The notes under the pieces are model-generated. The model did not search any database and was not told the origin of the DNA. It worked only from the letters and a program-made list of their open reading frames with translations. A stretch of 64,000 nt of DNA from the NCBI GenBank assembly GCA_963802355.1, contig CAWDIV010000001.1, positions 116,104 to 180,103 on the forward strand. Direction: 5' to 3'. This DNA comes from SG8-41 sp963802355. Its GTDB lineage: Bacteria > Pseudomonadota > Gammaproteobacteria > Burkholderiales > SG8-41. This document shows positions 39,201 through 48,224 of this stretch, one piece after another (the first letter of the stretch is position 1; each line of letters begins with the position of its first letter). Both the position numbers and the translations under genes were made by a program.

Positions 39201-39365
39201 AGGATGAGCCGCTCCAGACGAAGCGTCCCAGATAGGGCGTCCCAGATGAGACGTCTCAGATGAAGCGTCTCAATAGGGCATTCCTTCTCATCCTTCGTCC
39301 GCGTCTTGGCGGTTAATTGTTGTCCTGGATTGTCGTGGCGGTCTTGGCGTCTTGGTAGCTGATAA
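39184..39365. repeat. composite intergenic repeats (ATGAGGG, GCGTCTCAGAT, CTTGGCGG units)
   Basis: GGATGAGGGATGAAGGATGA (39187-39206), then four copies of a 16-bp unit with CGTCTCAGATGA (39215-39282), then GTCTTGGCGGTTAATTGTTG and GGTCTTGGCGTCTTGG (39302-39356). Three families that occur separately elsewhere lie end to end here. Confidence 0.65.
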
Positions 39366-39374
39366 TTGTCTTGG

Positions 39375-39803
39375 TTACTTCTGCGCAGAGCGAAACGCCG
39401 CGACGATCTCGTCGGGAATCGCAATCGCCTGCAAGCGCTTCGGGTCCTGCGGATGGAGGCGGCCGACAAACCGTACCTCGCGACCTTCCAGCAGCAGCTC
39501 TCCGTCCCGATAGCCCTGATGGAGGATCGTGAAGCGCTTCTCCTGCCAGCTTTCCACCGTGCTTTTGAATGCGATCGTCTGGTACTGGGCTGACGGCCGG
39601 AGAAAGCGCGCTTGAGCCTCGGCGATGGGGAATCCGACGATCCCGTGGCGCTCCAGCAGGACGCGCTTGTCGGGAAACAGGCGCGCTAGCAGCGCCCAAC
39701 CCGCCTCATCGAACCATTTGAAGTAGTTCGGATAGAACACGATCCGCGCGGGATCGCAGTCGCCCCATTGCACAGTGATGGTGTATCCGTCGTCAATATT
39801 CAC
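39375..39803 (-). CDS. acyl-CoA thioesterase, 4-hydroxybenzoyl-CoA thioesterase family
   Basis: 142 residues, single hot-dog domain. The catalytic Asp lies in TVQWGDCDPARIVFYPNYFK, as in Pseudomonas 4-hydroxybenzoyl-CoA thioesterase. YQTIAFKSTVESWQEKRFTI and REVRFVGRLHPQDP make the rest of the sheet. Hydrolyses an acyl- or aroyl-CoA in the cytosol. It is near pobA on the same strand, so release of 4-hydroxybenzoate from its CoA ester for PobA is an attractive but unproven link. Confidence 0.82.
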   Translation of the reverse strand: MNIDDGYTITVQWGDCDPARIVFYPNYFKWFDEAGWALLARLFPDKRVLLERHGIVGFPIAEAQARFLRPSAQYQTIAFKSTVESWQEKRFTILHQGYRDGELLLEGREVRFVGRLHPQDPKRLQAIAIPDEIVAAFRSAQK

Positions 39804-39896
39804 CGTGTTCTCCTAAAGAGTGAGGCGATCGAGATTTACCGTGGCCACAGCACCATCACTGAGGAACGGCATTGTCCGGTCACCGGTCACTCACGG

Positions 39897-41081
39897 TCAC
39901 CCGTCAAACGGCAGGCCGACGTAGTTCTCCGCGAGGCTTGCTGCGGCGTGCCGCGAGCTGACGACGTAGTCGAGCTGCGAGCTCTGCAGCCGGTGCTGAA
40001 AGCCATCGTGTACTGGAAACCGGTGCAGCATCGATGTCATCCACCATGAGAAATGCTCCGCGCGCCAGACCCGCTTGAGGCAGGTCTGCGAATAAGCCCG
40101 CAGCAAGTCTTCCCGTCCCGACGCGAAATACTCGGCAACCGCACGCGCGAGCACCCGTACGTCGGCGATCGCCAGGTTCATGCCCTTGGCGCCCGTCGGC
40201 GGAACGATGTGCGCCGCGTCGCCGGCTAGGAACAGTCTGCCGTATTGCATCGGCTCGGCGACGAAGCTGCGCATCCCCGTCACTCCCTTTTCAAGAATAG
40301 GTCCCTCCGTGAGCTGCCGCTCGCCACCGTCTCCGAGCCTGTGGTGCAATTCCCGCCAGATGCGCTCGTCTGGCCAGTTCACGGCTTCCTCTTCGGGGGC
40401 AACCTGGAGATAGAGGCGGGAGATCTCCGGCGAGCGCATGCTGTAGAGCGCGAAGCCGCGGTCGTGATAGACGTAGATCAATTCGTCCGAAGGCGGCGGC
40501 GCCGCGGCCAGAATACCGAGCCAGGCGAAAGGATAGACGCGCTCGTAAACGCCGATCACGCCCGCCGGAATGGCCTCCCGGCATACGCCGTGGAAGCCGT
40601 CGCAGCCCGCGATGATCCGGCACTGTAGCTCGACCTGCTCACCGTCTTTCAGGCAGCGCACATGTGGCGCCACCGAATCGATATCGTGCACGCTAACGTC
40701 GTCGACCTCGAACAGTATCTGCCCACCGGCGTGAAGTCGGATCCGGATCAGATCCTTCACGACTTCCTGCTGGCCGTAGACTGTGATCGTGCGCCCCTCG
40801 GTGAGGTCGGAAAAATCGATGCGGTGGCCGCGCCCGGCGAAGTGCAGCTCGATGCCGCGATGAACGAGTCCTTCGCGCCGCATCCGCTCACCCGCGCCGC
40901 ATTCTTGGAACAGGTCGACCGTGCCTTGCTCCAGCACTCCCGCGCGCACCCGATGCTCCACGTATTCTCTGCTGCGGTTCTCGAGGACGACCGACTCGAT
41001 ACCCTGCAGATGCAGGAGGTGCGAGAGCAGCAGCCCCGCAGGCCCGGCGCCGACGATACCTACCTGGGTGCGGATCTGCAT
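39897..41081 (-). CDS. pobA: 4-hydroxybenzoate 3-monooxygenase
   Basis: 394 residues from ATG 41081, the standard PobA length. FAD-binding GIVGAGPAGLLLSHLLHLQG, HRVRAGVLEQGTVDLFQECG (PobA signature), the DG motif in IIAGCDGFHGVCREAIP and FLAGDAAHIVPPTGAKGMNL. Uses NADPH and O2 to make protocatechuate in the cytosol; that product is the substrate of the LigB-type dioxygenases at 13.6-17.2 kb. The order thioesterase-pobA-second FAD hydroxylase on one strand suggests a hydroxybenzoate operon. Confidence 0.9.
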   Translation of the reverse strand: MQIRTQVGIVGAGPAGLLLSHLLHLQGIESVVLENRSREYVEHRVRAGVLEQGTVDLFQECGAGERMRREGLVHRGIELHFAGRGHRIDFSDLTEGRTITVYGQQEVVKDLIRIRLHAGGQILFEVDDVSVHDIDSVAPHVRCLKDGEQVELQCRIIAGCDGFHGVCREAIPAGVIGVYERVYPFAWLGILAAAPPPSDELIYVYHDRGFALYSMRSPEISRLYLQVAPEEEAVNWPDERIWRELHHRLGDGGERQLTEGPILEKGVTGMRSFVAEPMQYGRLFLAGDAAHIVPPTGAKGMNLAIADVRVLARAVAEYFASGREDLLRAYSQTCLKRVWRAEHFSWWMTSMLHRFPVHDGFQHRLQSSQLDYVVSSRHAAASLAENYVGLPFDG

Positions 41082-41109
41082 GAACCTCACTCAAGATCGA
41101 AAGGAACGA

Positions 41110-41145
41110 TCAGCCACAGATAAACACAGATAAACACGGATGAAA
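41110..41145. repeat. CACAGATAAA-type repeat
   Basis: AGCCACAGATAAACACAGAT then AAACACGGATGAAAA, same family as 15587-15712, upstream of pobA. Confidence 0.65.
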
Positions 41146-41184
41146 AGCCCAAGGCATTCCAACGTGATCTGTGAAGCACGCGGG

Positions 41185-42321
41185 CTAGCGCGAAGCTTCG
41201 TACTCGGCCACGAACCGCGGCGATAGCGTGCGCAGCCGCTCCATATTGACGCGTCCCGAACGGGTAATGTAGCTCATCGCGAAATCCATGGGCGAGAGCG
41301 CCATGTGCTCCGGAAAGCGATCGTACCAGGCGGCGCTCGAATCCGCCGCCGCTACCAGTTTCGCGACGATCGGCTTGCGCGCCACTTCATAAGCGGCGAG
41401 CGCAGCCGGCAGATCTCCGGAATGTTCCTCCAGCGCCCTGACGAGCGCGATCGCATCTTCCATCGCCAGCCTGGTGCCGGAGCCGATGGAGAAATGCGCC
41501 GTATGCGCGGCATCGCCGATGAGCACGTGATGGCCGGCGGACCAGCGCTCGTTCCAGATGCGCGGGAACTGCCGCCAGATTGACTTGTTGGACTTGAGCG
41601 CATGGCCGGCCAGCGTGTCGGCGAATACGTCCTCGCAGACAGCCCGGGCGCGCTCCGGATCCATGGTATCGAAGCCGGCGCGGATAAACGTCGCCTCGTC
41701 CACCTCCACCACGAACGTGCTCATGTCCGGGGCGTGGCGGTGATGGTGCGCATTGAAATGGCCCGGCCGGGCCTCGACGAAGGTGTGCGTCAGGGCCTCG
41801 AAGGGCCTAGCCGTGCCGAACCAGGCGTAGCGGCAGGAAAAATGCGATACGGTCGTTCCGAATTCCGCTTCGCGACTGCGCCGCACCAGCGAATTCACGC
41901 CGTCGGCGCCGACGATCAGACCGGCATGAGCGACGGCCCGGAGATCGTCGATCGGGTGCTCGTGGCGCGGTTCTACGCCCACGGAACGGGCCCGCTCCCG
42001 CAGGATCTCGAGCAAGTGCAGCCGCCCGATCCCGGTATAGCCTATGCCGTCGATGCGGACGCAGCGGCCCCGATGAACGATAATGCTGTCGTTCCAGGAT
42101 TCGAGTTCGGGAACGAGGGCAACGTAGGTTTCGGGGTCGTCCCGGTTAAGGAATTCGAGAGCCCGGTCCGAGAAAGCGACGCCGAAGCCAAAGGTCGCAT
42201 TAGCGGCGTTCTGCTCGTAGAGGTCGACTTCCACATCGAGCCGGCTGCGCTTGAGCCGATAAGCGAGATAGAGCCCGGCCGGCCCGCCACCCACGATCGC
42301 CACGCGTAGCGGCTTTTTCAA
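41185..42321 (-). CDS. FAD-dependent aromatic hydroxylase, salicylyl-CoA 5-hydroxylase/aminobenzoyl-CoA monooxygenase-like
   Basis: 378 residues from TTG 42321 (KKPLRVAIVGGGPAGLYLAY), with CGAGGT just upstream; no ATG gives a sensible start. FAD motif GGGPAGLYLAYRLKR, then GFGVAFSDRALEFL, GADGVNSLVRRS, CRYAWFGTARPFEALTHTFV and HVLIGDAAHTAHFSIGSGTR LAMEDA. The RYAWFGT and FSIGSGT blocks are those of CoA-ester hydroxylases such as salicylyl-CoA 5-hydroxylase rather than free-acid hydroxylases (from memory). The nearby thioesterase fits a CoA-ester route. Confidence 0.75.
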   Translation of the reverse strand: MKKPLRVAIVGGGPAGLYLAYRLKRSRLDVEVDLYEQNAANATFGFGVAFSDRALEFLNRDDPETYVALVPELESWNDSIIVHRGRCVRIDGIGYTGIGRLHLLEILRERARSVGVEPRHEHPIDDLRAVAHAGLIVGADGVNSLVRRSREAEFGTTVSHFSCRYAWFGTARPFEALTHTFVEARPGHFNAHHHRHAPDMSTFVVEVDEATFIRAGFDTMDPERARAVCEDVFADTLAGHALKSNKSIWRQFPRIWNERWSAGHHVLIGDAAHTAHFSIGSGTRLAMEDAIALVRALEEHSGDLPAALAAYEVARKPIVAKLVAAADSSAAWYDRFPEHMALSPMDFAMSYITRSGRVNMERLRTLSPRFVAEYEASR

Positions 42322-42368
42322 TAAGACCTCGCACCCGGGCTCCCGCCACCCCGCCCGCCATGCGGGCA

Positions 42369-42389
42369 CCCCTCCTCTGGCAGGAGGGG
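42369..42389. terminator. hairpin CCCCTCCT / AGGAGGGG
   Basis: Perfect 8-bp arms around CTGGC, in the gap between the alpha/beta hydrolase and the FAD hydroxylase genes (both minus). A sister hairpin lies at 42478-42498. Possible terminator for the hydrolase gene or a dispersed repeat. Confidence 0.45.
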
Positions 42390-42477
42390 AATTTCTAACA
42401 TGACACCGAGCCCAGTAGACTTTTCACTTCTTCGCTCATGTCCGACGGGTAGGCGCGTAGCGCCGGAGTAGTGACCT

Positions 42478-42498
42478 CCCCTCCTATCCGAGGAGGGG
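42478..42498. repeat. hairpin CCCCTCCT-ATCCG-AGGAGGGG
   Basis: Same arms as 42369-42389 with a different loop; TGTCACGAAGTGACGGGG follows and can itself fold. Both are of the type found dispersed in betaproteobacterial intergenic DNA. Confidence 0.5.
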
Positions 42499-42549
42499 TG
42501 TCACGAAGTGACGGGGTGGTGGAAGCGTCCCTTTCACTCGTCACCTGTA

Positions 42550-43779
42550 TCAAAAGTACGCCTGACCGGCCTTGATCGGCGGCGTCCAGTCGCATTTCCC
42601 CCAGGGACCGTCGCCATTCTCCCGGATGTATGCGATGCGCCGGTGCCGCTTGGGAAGGCCTTTGCCGGCGAGCACGTCGCGCAGCCAGTCGAGCACGTAG
42701 TCGTGGCAGTCCATGCCTCCGAGATTGGAGATTCCCCAGAGCGGGTGATATTGGTTTTCGAACACCCACATTTCCTTCGCCACCTTGAGGTCCTCGTACG
42801 CTTCGACCGCATCTTCGAGGGGGCACAGCGGATCGAACTCGCCGGTGACCAGCAGCGTCGGGCATTTCACCTTACCGAGGTAGCCGCGCACGGTCATCCC
42901 TCGCGCCACCTCGGCGTCGAACTTGTCCTCGTTGTCGTAGCCCGCCATGTACATGAACATCTGCTTGAAGCGCGGGGAGGATTGCGTGAAGATCGTGTTG
43001 TTCGGGTTGAAGCACGCGACCGAGCTCACCACCGCCGCCGCGCGGTGGTCGTAGCTCGACAGTCGCAGCGACCAATAGCTGCCCATGCTGATGCCGTAGA
43101 TCGCAATCTTCTTCGGATCCACCTCCGGCCGCCTCATGAGGTAGCTGATAACCGCGGCGCCGGCCCGCTCGTAATTGTCCCCTACCGCGCGGATTTTCTG
43201 CATGTTGGAGCTGCCCTGGCCCGGGCCATCCATCGCGAGCACGTGAAACCCGCGCGCGAGTGCAATGTTGTGATGGGCCCTCGGAAAGACTTCCTTGGTC
43301 TGATCCATGCCCGGCACGTAGATGACGCACGGCGCCTTCCGCCGGTCGGGCAGGAGGTGCAGCAGACACGAAATCGTCTTGCCGCCATCGAACGGGACTT
43401 CGACCCGTTCGATGGGATAAGCGGCGGACTTCGACCGGCGGTCCACCATCTCGTTCAACTTCCGCGTGAGCTCGATCTTGACCGGATGGTCGTCGAAATA
43501 GATCGGATGCTGCGCCATGCGGTAGGCCTCGATGGCGTGATCGTAGTGATAGGTCGCGGCGGCTTTATGGCCGCGCGCATCGGCGCGCCGCGCCAGCGCC
43601 TCGTGCCGCGTCGCCGCCTCCCGCCACACCTTCGGCAACATGCGGTAGTTGCGCGCGCGCTTACCGGCCGGGACCTCGAGATCATCGCGCTCGAAGTTCT
43701 GCACCCGCCCGCGCATGTTGAGCGCCAGGTCGAGCATCCACTGCTGGTTGTCGCGCTGCGTCCTTAACTTGCGGATCAT
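42550..43779 (-). CDS. alpha/beta hydrolase, FrsA/dienelactone-like
   Basis: 409 residues. A helical N-terminal region (MIRKLRTQRDNQQWMLDLAL onward) of about 120 residues precedes an alpha/beta hydrolase domain. Nucleophile Ser in IYGISMGSYWSLRLS, Asp in LLVTGEFDPLCPLEDA, His in GGMDCHDYVLDWL; oxyanion region CVIYVPGMDQTKE. Architecture resembles 2,6-dihydroxypseudooxynicotine hydrolase and other C-C bond hydrolases. Within the aromatic block a role after ring cleavage or in ester cleavage is possible. Confidence 0.75.
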   Translation of the reverse strand: MIRKLRTQRDNQQWMLDLALNMRGRVQNFERDDLEVPAGKRARNYRMLPKVWREAATRHEALARRADARGHKAAATYHYDHAIEAYRMAQHPIYFDDHPVKIELTRKLNEMVDRRSKSAAYPIERVEVPFDGGKTISCLLHLLPDRRKAPCVIYVPGMDQTKEVFPRAHHNIALARGFHVLAMDGPGQGSSNMQKIRAVGDNYERAGAAVISYLMRRPEVDPKKIAIYGISMGSYWSLRLSSYDHRAAAVVSSVACFNPNNTIFTQSSPRFKQMFMYMAGYDNEDKFDAEVARGMTVRGYLGKVKCPTLLVTGEFDPLCPLEDAVEAYEDLKVAKEMWVFENQYHPLWGISNLGGMDCHDYVLDWLRDVLAGKGLPKRHRRIAYIRENGDGPWGKCDWTPPIKAGQAYF

Positions 43780-43948
43780 CGTCCCTCCCGGTGATGCTGA
43801 CTCGTGACTGGTGACTCGTGACTCGTCAACTTGAATCGTGCAGCATCCAGCACGGTCGCGGCATGCGCCGCTGTTAGTCCTGCGAGCTTACTGCCGGCGA
43901 TGAGCCACGAATTACCAGTCACCAGTCACGAGTCACCAGTCATCGTCT

Positions 43949-45151
43949 CTAATCGCAGCGTCCCACTGCCTCCGGGCGCCATGGATTGCTGAAAGTGCTC
44001 AGCGATTCGAGAAACACGACGAGGTCGGTCTGCTCGCGTGCAGTGAGCCTGAGCGGCTTCAGTATGCTCTCGCCGTCCGCGTGCAGCCGGTCGAGATTGA
44101 GCTCGGAGTAGTGGCGCACGACAGCGGGAATCGTCGCCACCTGGCCGTCGTGGCCATAGGGAACGGTCAAGATCAGGTTGCGCAGCGAGGGCACTTTGAA
44201 CTCTCCAAAATTGCGATGCTCGAGCGTGACGTGGCGCGTACCGGTTGCGGTGGCGCGCGCGGGATCGTCGTTGTAGGGACCCAGCAGGTTGAAGCGGCTT
44301 TCGCGGAGCTTCTTGATACCCGCGTGCCGCCCCGGATCCACCCGCCCGGGCGCGGCGAAAAACGTGAGGCCGGTGTCGTGAAACTCGCCGTTGGTGAAGT
44401 TCGGTCCGGTGTGACAGGTGTTGCAGGCGCCTTTGCCGATGAAGATCTTCAGCCCGCGCTGCGCGGCCTCGGAATATATCCAGGGCGTGATGCGCTCACT
44501 GCGGGCCAGCGCGTCGCGGAAGTTGTCGAAGGGGGTGCGCCCGCTCTGGAGCGTTTCCTGGAAGGCGGCGAGCGCCTTGGCGATGTCCACCATCACGGCC
44601 TCGTCGTTGGTCGCCGCCGGTGGTGACCCGAACGCCTTCCGATAGCGGCACGAAAGCTGCTCGTCGTTGCGCACCAGATCGGCAATGTGGCGGGGATTCG
44701 CCCCCAACTCGCGCGGATCGAGCATCGGGGTGATGCTCTGCGCCCACAGACTGTCCGAAGCGCCATCCCAGCCAAACCAGCGGCTGAGCCGCACGTTCAT
44801 GAGCGTCGGCGTGTTGCGATCCACCGTCGCATTCGCAACGCCGCGCGTCTGGTTGTCCGTCCAGTTGCGATCGGGAACATGGCACGTGGCGCAGGAAAAA
44901 TGTCCTCCGTCCGAGAGGCGCGCATCGAAGAAGAGCCGCTCTCCGAGCTCTATCGCCTCCAGCTTGCCTGAGACGCGATTGCTCGGGTCGCGCGACGGCG
45001 GTACCGGCCAGGGACCGTGCGAGAGGATGCTGCGAATCTCGCTCTCGGTGAACAGCGGCAAGCCGGCTGCCGGCTCCTCGGCGGCGTTAAGCCAAGGAAA
45101 CGCGCCCAATATCGCTGTGCCGACAATTACATTTCCCAGGACGCGTTTCAC
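43949..45151 (-). CDS. di-heme cytochrome c peroxidase/MauG family protein
   Basis: 400 residues with a signal peptide (LGNVIVGTAILGAFPWLNAA). Two c-type heme sites: CATCHVPDRNWTDN at about residue 95 and CNTCHTGPNFTNGEFHDTG at about 245. NRNTP-like block DRNTPTLMNVRLSRWFGWDG and FKVPSLRNLILTVPYGHDGQ match bacterial di-heme peroxidases. Periplasmic; reduces peroxide or oxidises a partner protein. No methylamine dehydrogenase gene is nearby, so a plain peroxidase or hydroxylase partner role is as likely as MauG. Confidence 0.85.
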   Translation of the reverse strand: MKRVLGNVIVGTAILGAFPWLNAAEEPAAGLPLFTESEIRSILSHGPWPVPPSRDPSNRVSGKLEAIELGERLFFDARLSDGGHFSCATCHVPDRNWTDNQTRGVANATVDRNTPTLMNVRLSRWFGWDGASDSLWAQSITPMLDPRELGANPRHIADLVRNDEQLSCRYRKAFGSPPAATNDEAVMVDIAKALAAFQETLQSGRTPFDNFRDALARSERITPWIYSEAAQRGLKIFIGKGACNTCHTGPNFTNGEFHDTGLTFFAAPGRVDPGRHAGIKKLRESRFNLLGPYNDDPARATATGTRHVTLEHRNFGEFKVPSLRNLILTVPYGHDGQVATIPAVVRHYSELNLDRLHADGESILKPLRLTAREQTDLVVFLESLSTFSNPWRPEAVGRCD

Positions 45152-45211
45152 TGGTCGGGACTCCCGATCGCATTAGAAGCTATCTCAAAACCAACCAAGA
45201 ACGCAAAACAA

Positions 45212-45335
45212 GCCACGGATACAGCACAGGATAGACACGGATAATTCAGACTGAAAACGTCTGCAAGGTCCATTTGCGGGGATTTCCGTGTTAATCTGTG
45301 TTCATCTGTCGTTTATCTGTGGTTTGAGACTGGTT
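45212..45335. repeat. CACGGATA / TTATCTGTGG repeat, inverted pair
   Basis: AGCCACGGATACAGCACAGG (45212-45231) faces TTAATCTGTGTTCATCTGTC then GTTTATCTGTGGTTTGAGA (about 45290-45330). Same family as 15587-15712. Confidence 0.6.
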
Positions 45336-46175
45336 TTAAGACAGTTCTAGTCTCGCGCGGCTCAGCATCTTGCCGAATACCGCTTCGCCATTGCGGAAAG
45401 CGATGCGCTCGGCGACGTCCCTGGGCAGCTCGGTGAGCCAGCCGCGCACCCACCGCGCGTGCTCGGCGATGTAGTGCCACCGCTCGGGAGTCGGCGTGTC
45501 GGTGCCGACCATGAAACGGTCGGGAAACTCGAGGAAAGCGACGCGCCACTCCGGGTCGAGCCTGCCGCCCGGCGCATGGTCCGTACGCCACGCGAGATCG
45601 CACCATAGGTTGCGATGGCGCCGCAACATCTCGCGCACGCGCTCGGGACGATCGAACCCCGAATGCGCCCACAGTATCCGCGCCGCTGGATCCTGCTTGA
45701 AGTGGCGCTCGATCGCATCCGCGTCGGAATGGGAGTGCAGGAAGAGCGAGTGCTGCCGCGCGAGCTGCACGACGCGCCGCACTACGGGAAGATCGGCATC
45801 CGCCCCGTAAACGTGAAACTCGCCTATCGCGACGTAGCGATAGCGCTTGAGCCGGTCTTCGAGGTACGAAACGACGGTCTCGTCGCGCACCCAAGTGCCG
45901 ATGTCGCCACGGGAGCGGTACGGCCGCAGCGACGGGAGGATGAGGTCCGGCGCCGCGGCGTGGAGTTTCTGCTGGCCGTCATCGCCGGAACTCGACACCA
46001 GGGCGCGCCTTATCCCCGCCTTGCGCAGTATCTCTATTGCCTGGCTCGGCGGGACGCTTTCCCACGCGTCTTGGCTGTAGTGGATGTGCGCGTCGAAAAT
46101 CGGCATCGGCAGCTCCTGCGCCGCGAGGCCGACCGGGATCAGCTGCAATACGATAGCTACGAGCGCGGTACGCAT
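45336..46175 (-). CDS. periplasmic amidohydrolase-family protein
   Basis: 279 residues with a signal peptide (RTALVAIVLQLIPVGLAAQE). TIM-barrel metal motifs: FDAHIHYSQDAWE (first His pair), VAIGEFHVYGADADLPVV, LFLHSHSDADAIERHF, ILWAHSGFDRPERVREML and MVGTDTPTPERWHYI with the last Asp. This is the amidohydrolase-2 type, usually decarboxylases or lactonases; export is unusual for that group. No start codon conflict. It sits between the di-heme peroxidase and the CocE-like gene on the same strand. Confidence 0.78.
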   Translation of the reverse strand: MRTALVAIVLQLIPVGLAAQELPMPIFDAHIHYSQDAWESVPPSQAIEILRKAGIRRALVSSSGDDGQQKLHAAAPDLILPSLRPYRSRGDIGTWVRDETVVSYLEDRLKRYRYVAIGEFHVYGADADLPVVRRVVQLARQHSLFLHSHSDADAIERHFKQDPAARILWAHSGFDRPERVREMLRRHRNLWCDLAWRTDHAPGGRLDPEWRVAFLEFPDRFMVGTDTPTPERWHYIAEHARWVRGWLTELPRDVAERIAFRNGEAVFGKMLSRARLELS

Positions 46176-46281
46176 GTGAGCGAATCCGCTGCCGATAAAC
46201 TCCTTCGGAATGGTACCAGATTTCCCATATTCCCCCGCGCCCCGCTGGGCGCATTAGTTAATTCGGCGGGCAGCTGCCGAA

Positions 46282-47999
46282 TTAACTCGGAATGATCGGC
46301 AGCAACATGTACGACACCTTGTTTCCCCCCGCGTGAATCGTGTTGTCTGCCCCGGCGTTGTAGTCGGCGTGGTAGTGCGTGTACGGCGCGCTTCCCACGC
46401 CGTCGCGCGGCTGGATATCCACCCGCAGCTTGTGTCCCTTCCTGAATACCATGCTGGTGGGCCAGATCTCGATCTGGCACTCGACCGGCTCGCCGGGGTT
46501 GAGCCACAGCCGCTCGTCGTGCGGATGGTACGGCCGGTACGGGAGCGAACGCGCGGGGTCGAGCTTGCGATGCGCGGCGCGTAGCCAGCCTTTGGTTACG
46601 CACGGGATCGGTTGCCCGTGCTGGCCGACTTCGCATACATCCTTGCCGTCGGGACCGATGTTGCGGAGGGTCACGAAGATATCCATGTCCTCGGACGTGC
46701 TCGACACCCAGAGATTCATCATGAGCGGACCGGTGATCTCGGTGTCCACGGGCATGGGCTGGGTCTCGAACGAAACGCCCAGCCGCCCGCCACCGCCGTG
46801 GGTCGTCGAAAGCGATGAACCCGACGCTACGCCGGCCTTGGTAACGCCGCTCGCCGGGTAGCTCACCTTACTCTCCGTGGCGGAAGGCGTGCTGGTGAGC
46901 TCGCCTTCCGCCGCCATCTCTTCGTGGCCCTGCTGCCGGTCGATCCTGAGATAGAGCTTGGTCCACTGCGTCCGCGCGAGCGGCCATTCGTTCTCGGTAC
47001 GGAACGGGTAGCGCTCCGGACTGCCGCCGGTGCGGATCTCGAGCTTCACCGGTGGCTCGTCCATGATCCCGGTGTCGATGCCCTTCAGCCAGTGATCGAA
47101 CCAGCGCAGCTGGTCCATGCGCCCCTCCTCCGAGTGGAACGGGTGGAAGTGCGTGCCGGTGTGGATGCGCAGCTTCTTGTGCTTCGATGCGGCGTTCACG
47201 TAGGCCTCGGTGTTGCCGCGCAGGTGCATGGAGAAGCCGCCCCAGTTGCCGACGCTGTACACCGGCACGGTGATCCTGTCCCAGCGCGCGCTTCCCTGGC
47301 GCCAGAACTCGGAATCGAGGTCGTTGCGCATGTAGTTCCAGATGAGTCGTTGTGGAAAGCGTCGGGGTTGTAGCTGCGCGGGCGCCCCAGCAGATGGTGC
47401 GCGGTGTGGGTGAGCCACCAGTTGCCGACGAAGCCGATCATGAAGATGCCGCCGTGATAGGCCTGGTCGCGGTACTGGTCGGCGCGCCCCTCCCACGGCA
47501 TGATCGCCTTGAGCGACGGCGGCTGCAGGTTGGCAGCGCGCCATTGCGAGCTCGCGTGGTAGGAAATGCCGAGCATCCCGACGTTGCCCGAGCACCACGG
47601 GCGTTTCGCGATCCACTCGATCGCGTCGTAGGTGTCGAGCGCTTCCTGGTACGAGCTGGGCTCGGACTTGCCCGGCGACTTGCCGGCGCCGCGCGAGTCC
47701 ACGCGCACGCAGGCGTAGCTGCGCGGGCACCACCACTCGGGGTTCACGGTCTCCCAGTTCATGTACGGATTGGCTTTTTCCCCGAGGTCTGCGGGCGGCA
47801 CCCACAGCTTGTCCTTCTGATAGACGCTGATGTTGATGATGACCGGCACTTTCTCGGTCGTGTCGGGCCGGAACACGTCGGCATAAAGCAACGTCCCGTC
47901 GCGCATCGGGATCTGCACGTCCTTCTCGACGATCAGCTTCAAATCGCGAGGCTGGGAGACGTTGAAGGTTTTCGTTGCAGCGGTGCCGTTTGCGGTCAT
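46282..47999 (-). pseudogene. CocE/NonD-type alpha/beta hydrolase, frameshifted
   Basis: The first half (from ATG 47999) gives KLIVEKDVQIPMRDGTLLYA DVFRP, DSRGAGKSPGKSE and nucleophile Ser in GNVGMLGISYHASSQWRAAN. After HLLGRPRSYNPDAFHND the frame changes at about 47350 and RLIWNYMRNDLDSEFWRQGS continues with the jelly-roll domain (PLMMNLWVSSTSEDMDIFVT LRNIG) to the stop at 46282. Together about 570 residues, full length for an X-Pro dipeptidyl-peptidase/cocaine-esterase-type enzyme. A one-base error could equally explain it. Confidence 0.78.
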
Positions 48000-48142
48000 G
48001 ATCTGCTCGCGATGGTTATGGTTTAATGGCTCTAGCAGCGATTGTCAGCAACGAATAGGATCTGGTGTGCCTCGCTTACAATCTGAGAAGGATGCACCGG
48101 ATGCAGCGCATTGATAATTCCTGAGCAATAAATACGCAATTA

Positions 48143-48224
48143 CAGCCTGTCGGTTCGGCGCTAACCGGCGTGACTGCCTTCGAGTTCACACCGACTGTTC
48201 AACTTGGCAAGGCCGACAGGCTGC
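48143..48224. repeat. about 82-bp repeat with AGCCTGTCGG / CCGACAGGCT ends, copy 2
   Basis: Same inverted ends as 12651-12734, TTCACACCGAC inside, GGCAAG before the right end. It stops at the TAG of the Bug gene that follows. The flanking gap 48000-48143 shows no gene. Confidence 0.75.

Noticed and set aside
42508..43767. A 419-residue plus-strand frame opposite the alpha/beta hydrolase
   Set aside because: The minus-strand frame has the full catalytic triad and fold; the plus-strand frame is its shadow.
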